Source: Calditrichota bacterium
GTDB taxonomy: Bacteria; Calditrichota; Calditrichia; RBG-13-44-9; J075
NCBI GenBank assembly: GCA_024275555.1
Contig: JAJRYW010000142.1
Span: 1 to 6,129, forward strand
Direction: 5' to 3'
Length of the DNA stretch: 6,129 nt
Each line of letters starts with the position of its first letter. The stretch's first letter is position 1. The position numbers were made by a program, and so were the translations under genes. The notes under the pieces were generated by a model. It did not search any database. It was not told where the DNA came from and saw only the letters and a program-made list of their open reading frames with translations. Of this stretch, positions 1-6,108 are shown in pieces.

Positions 1-2
1 AA

Positions 3-80
3 ACGGTTAAACAATCGCTGCAAGATGTCATTAACACCGGGCTTAAGCCCGGTGTTAATGAGAAAGAAATTATTACATAG
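3..80 (+). CDS. Possible 3' end of a gene that starts before the window (doubtful)
   Basis: The frame from base 3 is open to a TAG at 78-80 and reads TVKQSLQDV and then 16 residues encoded within the repeat. Only the first nine or so codons lie outside the palindrome. If real, an upstream gene ends inside the repeat, which would have supplied its stop codon. Another frame is also open from base 1 to 159, so openness alone means little. No family can be recognised from so few residues. Confidence 0.2.
   Translation, partial: TVKQSLQDVINTGLKPGVNEKEIIT
28..61. repeat. Perfect 34-bp palindrome at outer edge of left repeat
   Basis: Every base from 28 to 61 pairs with its partner around the centre at 44/45 (core CCGGGCTTAAGCCCGG at 37-52); bases 27 and 62 break the symmetry. 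As single-stranded DNA or RNA it would form a strong hairpin. No T-run follows on either side, so it is not a classical intrinsic terminator. A palindrome with a TTAA centre inside a longer repeated unit resembles REP-type elements mobilised by RAYT (IS200-like Y1) transposases; that assignment is inference. Confidence 0.9.
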
Positions 81-94
81 CCGTTTTAACGGCT
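79..94. repeat. Small hairpin within left repeat
   Basis: AGCCGTT (79-85) can pair with AACGGCT (88-94), leaving a TT loop, or four loop bases if the inner pair is open. It lies 17 bases inside the 34-bp palindrome and 14 bases before the putative -35 box. It is preserved identically in the right copy at 6076-6091. The two hairpins side by side give the repeat a two-stem REP-like layout. Confidence 0.75.
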
Positions 95-108
95 TTCCAT
101 TGTGCAAT

Positions 109-137
109 TTGACATGCACCAAAAAAATACATATTAC
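109..137 (+). promoter_or_regulatory. Putative sigma-70-type promoter for the operon, carried on the repeat
   Basis: TTGACA at 109-114 is a perfect -35 consensus. It is followed after exactly 17 bases by TATTAC at 132-137, a 4 of 6 match to the -10 consensus. Transcription would start near 144, giving a leader of about 80 bases before the first start codon. Both boxes are conserved in the right repeat copy. If the host belongs to Bacteroidetes, whose main sigma factor prefers other boxes (-33 TTG / -7 TAnnTTTG), this site might not work. Confidence 0.5.
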
Positions 138-210
138 TCTTTTTAAAACATTACCTTAAGTGCGAAAGTTGAATTTTGAAAACCTCAAAAATATTAAGCG
201 AACCGTAAAT

Positions 211-218
211 AAGGAGGG
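211..218 (+). promoter_or_regulatory. Strong ribosome binding site that fixes the algD start
   Basis: AAGGAGGG lies seven bases before TTG at 226-228. It starts immediately after the homology between the two repeats ends (209), so the ribosome site belongs to the gene and not to the repeat. It decides for the TTG start over the upstream GTG at 160, which would add 22 residues encoded mostly by repeat DNA. Confidence 0.85.
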
Positions 219-225
219 AGCAATT

Positions 226-1539
226 TTGAAGATTGCAGTATTCGGACTTGGATATGTGGGTTGTGTCTCGGCAACCTGTTTTGCCGGGGAAGGACACGAA
301 GTTGTTGGCGTGGATGTCAATCCGGAAAAGGTGAGAATCATCAACGAGGGCAAAAGCCCCATTGTGGAACCGGGCCTGGATGAAAAGATCGCCGGGGTCG
401 TTGCCGAAGGGCGATTGCGGGCTACAACCGATTTTTTTGAAGCGGTGGCCAACTCGGACCTGGCCCTGATCTGCGTGGGCACGCCCAGCGAAAAAAACGG
501 CTCGGTGCGCCTGGATTATATCTACCGGGTGGCGGAACAGATCGGGGAAGTTCTGGCCGACCTCGATAAATACTACGTGTTTGTTATCCGGAGCACGGTG
601 TTGCCGGGCGCCCTGAACCTGTGCATGAACATCATTGCCGAGAAATCCGGCAAACGCCCCGGGGAAGATTTCGGGGGATGCTCCAACCCGGAATTCCTCC
701 GGGAAGGCAGCGCGCTGAAAGACTTTTACGCCCCCCCGTATACGGTGATTGGCGAATACGATCAGCGCAGCGGCGATGTGTTGGCGCAGCTTTACACAAA
801 GATCGACGCCCCCTTAATCCGCACCGAGGTGAAAGTCTCCGAGATGGTCAAATACGCCAGCAATGTCTTCCATGCCGTCAAAGTGGCCTTTGGGAACGAG
901 ATGGGCGTCATCTGCAAGCAGGAAGGGGTAGACAGCCACAAGCTCATGGAAATTTTTTGCATGGATGACAAGCTCAACCTGTCGCCTTATTATTTGAAGC
1001 CCGGCTTTGCCTTCGGAGGCTCCTGCCTGCCCAAAGACGTGCGCGCGATTACCTACCATGCCCGCAAAAAGGACTTGCAATTGCCGCTGCTGAACTCGAT
1101 CATGCCCAGCAACCGGAGCCATGTGGAACGGTCAATTGACCTGGTGCTGGCCCACGGCAAAAAGAAAATTACCGTGCTGGGCATCAGCTTCAAAAGCAAT
1201 ACCGACGATCTTCGCGAAAGCCCTATGGTGGATGTGGTGGAGACCCTGATCGGAAAAGGATACGATCTGCGTATTTACGATCGCAATGTGCACCTGGCTA
1301 AACTGTTCGGGGCCAACAAGGAATACATCACCCAAAAGATCCCCCATATTTCCAAATTGATGGTGGAGACGATTGAAGAGGCGTTGGATCACGGCGATCT
1401 GATCATTATTGGCAATAACAGCGCCGAGTTTAAAGAGGCGATCAAGAACATTCGCGAAGACCAGGTGGTCATCGACTATGTACGTATTCTGAAGGAAATT
1501 GATGACGCCCGGAAAAACTACGAAGGGCTTTGCTGGTGA
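226..1539 (+). CDS. algD: GDP-mannose 6-dehydrogenase, AlgD type
   Basis: A cytoplasmic NAD-dependent enzyme of the UDP-glucose/GDP-mannose dehydrogenase family. The expected reaction is the four-electron oxidation of GDP-mannose to GDP-mannuronate, a uronic acid donor for polysaccharides such as alginate. With the TTG start at 226 it has 437 residues, about the length of Pseudomonas AlgD. Visible elements are the Rossmann motif GLGYVG (residues 7-12), STVLPG, NPEFLREG (154-161), the conserved lysine in EMVKYASN (about K209), GGSCLPKD with catalytic C267, and FKSNTDDLRESP (322-333). The block KLNLSPYYLKPGFAFGG and the C-terminal EGLCW resemble AlgD (EGICW) more than UDP-glucose dehydrogenases. 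It starts the cluster. The annotated GTG at 160 would add residues from the flanking repeat and is rejected in favour of the TTG with a strong ribosome site. GDP-mannose specificity rests on remembered AlgD sequence and is probable, not certain; UDP-glucose is the alternative. Confidence 0.88.
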   Translation: MKIAVFGLGYVGCVSATCFAGEGHEVVGVDVNPEKVRIINEGKSPIVEPGLDEKIAGVVAEGRLRATTDFFEAVANSDLALICVGTPSEKNGSVRLDYIYRVAEQIGEVLADLDKYYVFVIRSTVLPGALNLCMNIIAEKSGKRPGEDFGGCSNPEFLREGSALKDFYAPPYTVIGEYDQRSGDVLAQLYTKIDAPLIRTEVKVSEMVKYASNVFHAVKVAFGNEMGVICKQEGVDSHKLMEIFCMDDKLNLSPYYLKPGFAFGGSCLPKDVRAITYHARKKDLQLPLLNSIMPSNRSHVERSIDLVLAHGKKKITVLGISFKSNTDDLRESPMVDVVETLIGKGYDLRIYDRNVHLAKLFGANKEYITQKIPHISKLMVETIEEALDHGDLIIIGNNSAEFKEAIKNIREDQVVIDYVRILKEIDDARKNYEGLCW

Positions 1540-1601
1540 ACTTCCGGCCGGCCTGTTTCCACAACTGTTGCAAACGGATGGATTAATCGGACCTGAAAAC
1601 T

Positions 1602-2768
1602 ATGGAATTTCTCTACTGGGTGAGCGCATTTTTCTTTGTGTATCCCTATTTTATATACCCGGTTCTTTTAAGCGTGCTGGTGCGGCTGCACGCCCGCAAC
1701 CGGAACCTGTCGGAACTGCACCAGGATTGGCCCCCGGCAACCTTTATCATATCTGCTTATAACGAGGAAGCCGTGATTGCCGGGAAACTGGAGAACACCT
1801 TGCAGTTGGATTACCCGGCCGGGAAACTGGAGGTGATCGTCATATCGGACGCCTCCTCGGATAAAACCGATGAAATAGTTCTTCGCTATGCTCAGGAGCA
1901 CTCCCACATCCGTTTGCTGCGCCAGGAGCAGCGCGACGGCAAAACCGCCGGGTTAAACGCCGGGGTGCAGCAGGCCAATGGCCGGGTAATTATCTTCTCC
2001 GACGCCAACGCCATGTACAAACCGGATTCCATTTACCAGTTGGTAAAATATTTTGCCAATGCTCATGTCGGTTTTGTGATGGGAGCGGCGCTCTACAACG
2101 ACAGCGGCGATTCCGGGGCAACCGAAAGCGAAGGACTCTATTGGCGGTATGAATTGTTTTTGAAAAACATGGAATCGCAGTTTTACTCGGTGGTCGGCGG
2201 AGACGGGGCTATTTACGCGATCCGCAAAGAACTCTATTGGCCGCTGGAGCACGACGACATTAATGATTTTGTCAACCCGCTCCAGATTGTGGCCAAAGGA
2301 TATGCGGGAATTTTTAACCCGGAGGCGATTTGCTATGAAGATGCCGCGGAGGAGTTTGAGAAAGAGTTCCGGAGAAAACGCCGGATTGTCAATCGCAGTT
2401 GGCGGGCGGTTACCCGCTACCTGTCCTGGTTCCACCCGCTGCGGAGCGCCCCGTTTTTGTTCGAATTGTTTTCCCATAAGGTGATCCGCTGGTTTAACCT
2501 GGTTTTCTTTGCCGTGTTATTTATCAGCAACATAGTCCTGGCATTTTCTACAGTACATTGGTTTTACCCGCTGTCTTTGTTTGTACTGACCTCGATGGTC
2601 GGGATGGCCGGCATGGGCGCCCTGTTAAACCGTTACGGCAAACCGATTCCCCGGCTGGCATATTTGCCCTACTACTTTTTCCTGGTTAACTGGGCGGCTT
2701 TGCTGGGTATTTGGGATGAAACCAAAGGAATTCGTCACGTTACCTGGGACCATGTGCGGGATTCCTGA
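1602..2768 (+). CDS. Membrane-anchored family 2 glycosyltransferase
   Basis: An inverting GT-A glycosyltransferase of 388 residues, expected to act on the cytoplasmic face of the membrane, adding a sugar from a nucleotide donor to a lipid-linked or growing chain. One N-terminal membrane segment (about 4-26) is followed by the catalytic domain from about 45. Visible are FIISAYNEE, VISDASSDKT, the donor/metal motif FSDANAMY (D134-A-N136 in place of D-x-D), VGGDGAIYAIRK (D201), the candidate acid/base pair in CYEDA (E246, D247), and a basic RRKRRIVNRSW block (257-267) at the place of the Q/RxxRW motif. Three further membrane segments lie at about 298-318, 322-344 and 351-371. This layout resembles processive synthases such as IcaA or hyaluronan synthase, but sugar and processivity cannot be read from sequence. 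The gene begins 62 bases after algD with only a weak ribosome site. GDP-mannuronate from AlgD is a plausible donor by context. Confidence 0.9.
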   Translation: MEFLYWVSAFFFVYPYFIYPVLLSVLVRLHARNRNLSELHQDWPPATFIISAYNEEAVIAGKLENTLQLDYPAGKLEVIVISDASSDKTDEIVLRYAQEHSHIRLLRQEQRDGKTAGLNAGVQQANGRVIIFSDANAMYKPDSIYQLVKYFANAHVGFVMGAALYNDSGDSGATESEGLYWRYELFLKNMESQFYSVVGGDGAIYAIRKELYWPLEHDDINDFVNPLQIVAKGYAGIFNPEAICYEDAAEEFEKEFRRKRRIVNRSWRAVTRYLSWFHPLRSAPFLFELFSHKVIRWFNLVFFAVLFISNIVLAFSTVHWFYPLSLFVLTSMVGMAGMGALLNRYGKPIPRLAYLPYYFFLVNWAALLGIWDETKGIRHVTWDHVRDS

Positions 2769-2804
2769 TCCAACCACGAGCGAATAAACAAGAAACGAGA
2801 ATCT

Positions 2805-4679
2805 ATGTGCGGCATTGTCGGAATATACTACTTTGATCCCCAGCAGCAGGCGGCTGAGGCGGATTTGCAATTGATGACGGATCAAATTGTGCATCGCGGG
2901 CCGGACGACCAGGGCTTCTACGTCGAGGGGAATGTCGGCCTGGGAATGCGCCGCTTAAGCATTATCGACCTGGGGGGCGGACGCCAGCCGATCTTTACCC
3001 CGGACCGGCAAAAGGTGATCGTCTTTAACGGAGAGGTGTACAACTTTGTCGACCATCGCCCCGGCCTCCAAAAAAAGGGCCATAAATTCTCCACCCGCAC
3101 CGACACGGAAGTGGTTTTGCATCTCTACCAGCAATACGGCCTGGATTTTTTCGAAAAACTCAACGGTATGTTCGGCCTGGCAATCTGGGATAAGACCGAG
3201 CAGACCCTGATTGTGGCCCGCGACCGCCTGGGCATAAAACCGCTCTATTATTACCGGGATTCCGAGAAGCTGGTCTTTGCCTCGGAAATCAAAGCCATCC
3301 TGGCCCTCCCCTTTGTGCAGGCAGAGTTGGATTTAAAAGGCCTGGGCGCGTTCCTGAAGTACGGGTTTACCCCCGCTCCGCTCACCATGTTTAAAAATAT
3401 CTATAAAATTCCCCCGGCTCATTTTCTGAAGGTGAAAGACCGTCAGATCGAGCAGCATTCATTTTGGCGGCTTTCCTACCGGGATAAGTTCACCGGCGGG
3501 GAAGATCAAATTGCCGAAGAACTTTATGAACTGTTGAAAGACTCGGTCAAATATCGCCTGATTGCCGATGTGCCCCTGGGCTCTTTCTTAAGCGGCGGCA
3601 TCGATTCCAGCGGGATTGTGCACATTATGTCGGAATTGGGAATTGAAGACATCAGCACCTATTGCATCGGCTTTGGCAAAGGGTACGAATCTTACAACGA
3701 ATTGGAAAACGCCCGCCGCTTTGCAGAAGATTATCAGACCAATCACCATGATATCCTGGTGCGGCCGGATGTGGTGGAACTGTTTCCGCAACTGATAACC
3801 TCGCTGGATGAACCCCTGGCGGATTCTTCCTTCCTGGTTACCTACCTGGTCTCGCAATTGGCCCGGGAAACCGTCACGGTCATCCTTTCCGGGGTCGGCG
3901 GCGACGAATTGTTTGGCGGGTACCGGCGTTATCTGAACGTGCAGATGAATAAATACATCAAAGTGCTTCCGCTGTGGATGCGCCGGCATGTGCTCAAAAA
4001 ACTGTTCAACCAGTTGCCGGTGGACCGGAACAGCACCCTCTTAAACTACTTCCGGTTGGCCAAGGCCTATATCAACACCTCGGATATGGTTCCGGAAGAC
4101 CAATACGGTTTTTACAGTTCGGTCTTCAAAGATGATTTCCGGAATGAAATGGTTCTGCAGGAGCAGGCGGGTCCCAATTTCTACTACCAGTATTTCCAGG
4201 AGTGCGATTCCGATTTTATGCTGGATAAGATGCTCTATTTTGACCTGAAAACCTCCCTGCCGGAGCAATTGCTGATGCTCTCCGACAAAATGACCATGGC
4301 CGTCTCCCTGGAAGGGCGGGTGCCTTATTTGGACCACCGGCTGGTCGAGTTTGCCGCGCGTATCCCGGTCGATCTGAAAATCAAGGGGTTTAACCTGCGC
4401 TATATTCAGAAGAAGGTCTTTCGCAATCGCTTCCCGGATTATGTTTTTCAGCAGAAGAAAAAAGGTTTCGGCGCGCCGGTGGGCGCCTGGATTCGCAACG
4501 AATTGAAGCCGATGGCCTACGACCTGCTCAGCAATGATTATTTGCAGCGCCAGGGTGTGTTTGATCCGGCAGTCATCCAGCGGGTGCTCCGGGATCATTT
4601 TGATATGAAGGAGGATTACACCGATCACCTGCTGGCGCTGATCAGCTTCCAAATCTGGTATGACGCCTATTTGGCTTAA
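2805..4679 (+). CDS. asnB: Asparagine synthase (glutamine-hydrolysing)-type amidotransferase
   Basis: A 624-residue two-domain enzyme. The N-terminal class II glutaminase releases ammonia from glutamine: catalytic Cys2 in MCGIVG, R50 in RRLSIID, N75 in FNGEVYNF, D100 in TRTDTEV, and RDRLGIKPLYY. The C-terminal synthetase domain has the ATP pyrophosphatase loop SGGIDSS (263-269), SGVGGDELFGGYRR (362-375), SLEGRVPYLDHR and KKGFGAPVGAW. All key residues of both half-reactions are present, so it should activate a carboxylate as an acyl-adenylate and amidate it. The textbook substrate is aspartate. Homologues inside surface-polysaccharide clusters, for example WbpS in Pseudomonas aeruginosa O6, are assigned to amidation of uronic acids. 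Its place downstream of a uronate-forming dehydrogenase favours such a role here by inference. It lies 36 bases after the glycosyltransferase and 5 before the deacetylase. The ribosome site is weak (ACGAGA at 2795-2800). The symbol names the family, not a proven aspartate substrate. Confidence 0.9.
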   Translation: MCGIVGIYYFDPQQQAAEADLQLMTDQIVHRGPDDQGFYVEGNVGLGMRRLSIIDLGGGRQPIFTPDRQKVIVFNGEVYNFVDHRPGLQKKGHKFSTRTDTEVVLHLYQQYGLDFFEKLNGMFGLAIWDKTEQTLIVARDRLGIKPLYYYRDSEKLVFASEIKAILALPFVQAELDLKGLGAFLKYGFTPAPLTMFKNIYKIPPAHFLKVKDRQIEQHSFWRLSYRDKFTGGEDQIAEELYELLKDSVKYRLIADVPLGSFLSGGIDSSGIVHIMSELGIEDISTYCIGFGKGYESYNELENARRFAEDYQTNHHDILVRPDVVELFPQLITSLDEPLADSSFLVTYLVSQLARETVTVILSGVGGDELFGGYRRYLNVQMNKYIKVLPLWMRRHVLKKLFNQLPVDRNSTLLNYFRLAKAYINTSDMVPEDQYGFYSSVFKDDFRNEMVLQEQAGPNFYYQYFQECDSDFMLDKMLYFDLKTSLPEQLLMLSDKMTMAVSLEGRVPYLDHRLVEFAARIPVDLKIKGFNLRYIQKKVFRNRFPDYVFQQKKKGFGAPVGAWIRNELKPMAYDLLSNDYLQRQGVFDPAVIQRVLRDHFDMKEDYTDHLLALISFQIWYDAYLA

Positions 4680-4684
4680 CCGCA

Positions 4685-5722
4685 ATGTCAAATCAAACCC
4701 GATCTGCTATGGATAAACAAAAAATCTCGTTAGCAATTAAAAAGCTGTTTTTTAAAGCGGGCCTGTACGGAGTTATTCGCCGCTTAAAGCCGAACCACCG
4801 GGTCGCTATTTTGCGCTACCACGCGGTGGTCTCCCCGGAAAAGAATTTTTACACCAGCCCGGCCATCGGCCTGTCGCCGGAAGAGTTTGAAACCCATGTG
4901 CGCTATTTTGCCCGGCGCTACCGGGTGCTTTCCCTGGACGAGCTGGTCGATTGCCTGCAGCAGAAGCGCCCTCTTCCTCCCAACAGCGTCGTGTTTACCT
5001 TCGACGACGGTTACGCCGACAACCTGGAAGCGGCCCGAATTCTGCATCGCTGCGGGGCCGGCGGGACATTTTTTATAACCACCGAACCGATAGGCCGTAA
5101 ATCCCGCCTTTGGCTGGCCGAAGTAACCTACCTGATCCTTAAAACCGCCAAACCGCAACTACTCCTTTCCGTTCATGGCGAAGAAAAGCGCTATCCCTTA
5201 GAAGACACCGCTTCTCGCTGGACCGCCATTCGCGCCGTGGTGCGCACGATAAAATCCAACAACCTCAGCGTAAGAGAAAATATCCGCTGCCAGATTTTAG
5301 AACAATTGGGTGAGGTCGCCCTTTTAAAAGAAGTCGAAGATTTAATTCTCACCTGGGAGCAGGTTCGGGAAATGCAGAACATGGGCATGATTATCGCCTC
5401 ACATACCACCACTCATTTAAACCTCCCCAACGCCGACCGGGAAGACGCTGTGCGGGAAATACGGGACGCCAAAACCGTATTGGAAGAGCAGCTGGGCCGG
5501 GAAGCACGCCATTTTTCTTACCCCAACAGCGGCCCGTACCACTATTACAATCCGGACATCCGCCAGATGGTGATCGAGGCCGGCTACCACAGTTCCTGCA
5601 CCTCCAACAACGGATTTGTGGATCAGCATAGCGATTTGTTCGCCCTGGAACGGGTTCGCACGGTTCCGGAGCTTGCCGAGGTGGTTCACGATATGGAATG
5701 GGGGCGCATCTTCGGAGGATAG
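4685..5722 (+). CDS. Polysaccharide deacetylase (NodB-like, carbohydrate esterase family 4)
   Basis: A metal-dependent deacetylase that removes N- or O-acetyl groups from a carbohydrate. Motif 1 is TFDDGYADN with catalytic base D107 and metal ligand D108; motif 2 is SHTTTHLNL with metal ligands H240 and H244; motif 3 is RHFSYPNSG (275-283). About 130 residues separate motifs 1 and 2, considerably more than in minimal NodB domains, including a mostly helical insertion (about 150-230). This is common in exopolysaccharide-cluster members of this length. No signal peptide or clear membrane segment is visible in the N terminus, so action in the cytoplasm on a lipid-linked intermediate or by a non-classical route is possible. 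The start at 4685 lies 5 bases after the asnB stop; an in-frame ATG at 4709 gives a 337-residue product. Neither has a good ribosome site, so translational coupling to asnB is likely. Substrate unknown. Confidence 0.87.
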   Translation: MSNQTRSAMDKQKISLAIKKLFFKAGLYGVIRRLKPNHRVAILRYHAVVSPEKNFYTSPAIGLSPEEFETHVRYFARRYRVLSLDELVDCLQQKRPLPPNSVVFTFDDGYADNLEAARILHRCGAGGTFFITTEPIGRKSRLWLAEVTYLILKTAKPQLLLSVHGEEKRYPLEDTASRWTAIRAVVRTIKSNNLSVRENIRCQILEQLGEVALLKEVEDLILTWEQVREMQNMGMIIASHTTTHLNLPNADREDAVREIRDAKTVLEEQLGREARHFSYPNSGPYHYYNPDIRQMVIEAGYHSSCTSNNGFVDQHSDLFALERVRTVPELAEVVHDMEWGRIFGG

Positions 5723-5810
5723 CTCCCGGTTCGGTTCAAGGCAATCCGTAGAGAAAAAAAGCCGTAAAGGCGCAAAGTCCCGTAACGGAATAAAGACACT
5801 CTTTAAAAAA

Positions 5811-5829
5811 TGTAATAGACCTTATTACA
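5811..5829. other. Small AT-rich hairpin downstream of the operon
   Basis: TGTAATA (5811-5817) pairs with TATTACA (5823-5829) around the five-base loop GACCT. The stem is weak and no T-run follows, so it is a poor terminator candidate. It could be an operator-like dyad or chance in AT-rich DNA. Confidence 0.35.
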
Positions 5830-5858
5830 AACTAAGTTTATATTACTACATAACTTAT

Positions 5859-5884
5859 GTCATTTCGAACGAAGAGAGAAATCT
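5859..5884 (+). repeat. Fragment of a dispersed CATTTCGAACGAAG-type repeat
   Basis: The stretch contains CATTTCGAACGAAG followed by GAGAAATCT. This matches from memory a short repeat scattered between genes in many FCB-group and some other bacteria, often mis-annotated as peptides containing EERNLL. Only one copy is in the window, so the identification rests on recognition and not on internal repetition. Confidence 0.5.
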
Positions 5885-6032
5885 GTTAACACTCAAAACT
5901 TTATCTTTAATTTCACAGTACACGACAAAAATCAGGCTAGCCAGTATTTTACTTATAGTACTTACGATTCGCTTAAACTTTTTGAGGTTATCAAAATTTA
6001 ATCTTCGCACTTAAGGTAATGTTTTAAAAAGA

Positions 6033-6061
6033 GTAATATGTATTTTTTGGGTGCATGTCAA
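6033..6061 (-). promoter_or_regulatory. Putative leftward promoter in right repeat, antisense to the operon
   Basis: On the minus strand, TTGACA (6061-6056) is followed after 17 bases by TATTAC (6038-6033), the same boxes as in the left copy. Transcription would run left through the repeat-rich spacer into the 3' end of the deacetylase gene, converging with the operon transcript. Activity is inferred from sequence only. Confidence 0.4.
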
Positions 6062-6075
6062 ATTGCATAATGGAA

Positions 6076-6091
6076 AGCCGTTAAAACGGCT
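6076..6091. repeat. Small hairpin within right repeat
   Basis: This is the mirror copy of the hairpin at 79-94, identical in both stem arms. Its conservation fits with the outer part of the repeat being nearly unchanged between the copies. Confidence 0.75.
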
Positions 6092-6108
6092 ATGTAATAA
6101 TTTCTTTC

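Larger units (their letters stand above)
41..209 (+). repeat. Left copy of ~169-bp inverted repeat flanking the gene cluster
   Basis: This segment matches the reverse complement of 5961-6129 without gaps (base p pairs with 6170-p). I count 10 mismatches, at 102, 121, 167, 168, 171, 180, 192, 193, 203 and 209. The outer 126 bases (41-166) carry only two, while the inner 43 carry eight. The palindrome implies that homology starts at 28 at the latest. The copy ends directly before the AAGGAGGG ribosome binding site of the first gene. It contains the inner half of the palindrome, a small hairpin at 79-94 and an inward-facing promoter at 109-137. No transposase is encoded in the window. Confidence 0.95.
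5723..5960. other. Gene-free AT-rich stretch with interspersed repeat fragments
   Basis: No gene is supported here. A frame open from 5616 to 6014 begins inside the deacetylase gene and has no ribosome site or recognisable domain. The composition shifts to AT-rich after about 5790. Near 5758-5776 the text GCCGTAAAGGCGCAAAG resembles the common dispersed CGCAAAGGCGCAAAG-type sequence. At 5859-5884 there is a fragment resembling the widespread TCATTTCGAACGAAG...GAGAAATCT repeat. A small hairpin sits at 5811-5829. No intrinsic terminator with a T-run was found after the operon. Confidence 0.6.

Noticed and set aside
28..61. Intrinsic terminator of an upstream gene
   Set aside because: The stem is strong, but no T-run follows in either direction.
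28..94. CRISPR array
   Set aside because: The repeated elements occur once at each end in inverted orientation, with no regularly spaced direct repeats.
160..225. GTG start giving algD a 22-residue N-terminal extension
   Set aside because: The extension is encoded mostly by repeat DNA, has no ribosome site, and precedes the family's normal start (KIAVFGLGYVG). The TTG at 226 has AAGGAGGG seven bases upstream.
1546..1553. GGCCGGCC dyad between algD and the glycosyltransferase as a terminator
   Set aside because: It is only an 8-base palindrome with no loop or T-run, consistent with chance in GC-rich DNA.
4608..4614. AAGGAGG inside the 3' end of asnB as a ribosome site for the deacetylase
   Set aside because: It is about 70 bases before the earliest plausible start, far beyond normal spacing, and simply encodes K-E-D in asnB.
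4041..4691. Long minus-strand open frame opposite asnB (216 codons)
   Set aside because: It mirrors a gene with complete catalytic motifs on the plus strand and shows no domain of its own; the same applies to the other minus-strand frames opposite the four genes.
5616..6014. Open frame of 132 codons overlapping the deacetylase and running through the spacer
   Set aside because: It begins in another frame of the deacetylase gene, lacks a ribosome site, and passes through repeat fragments with no recognisable domain.
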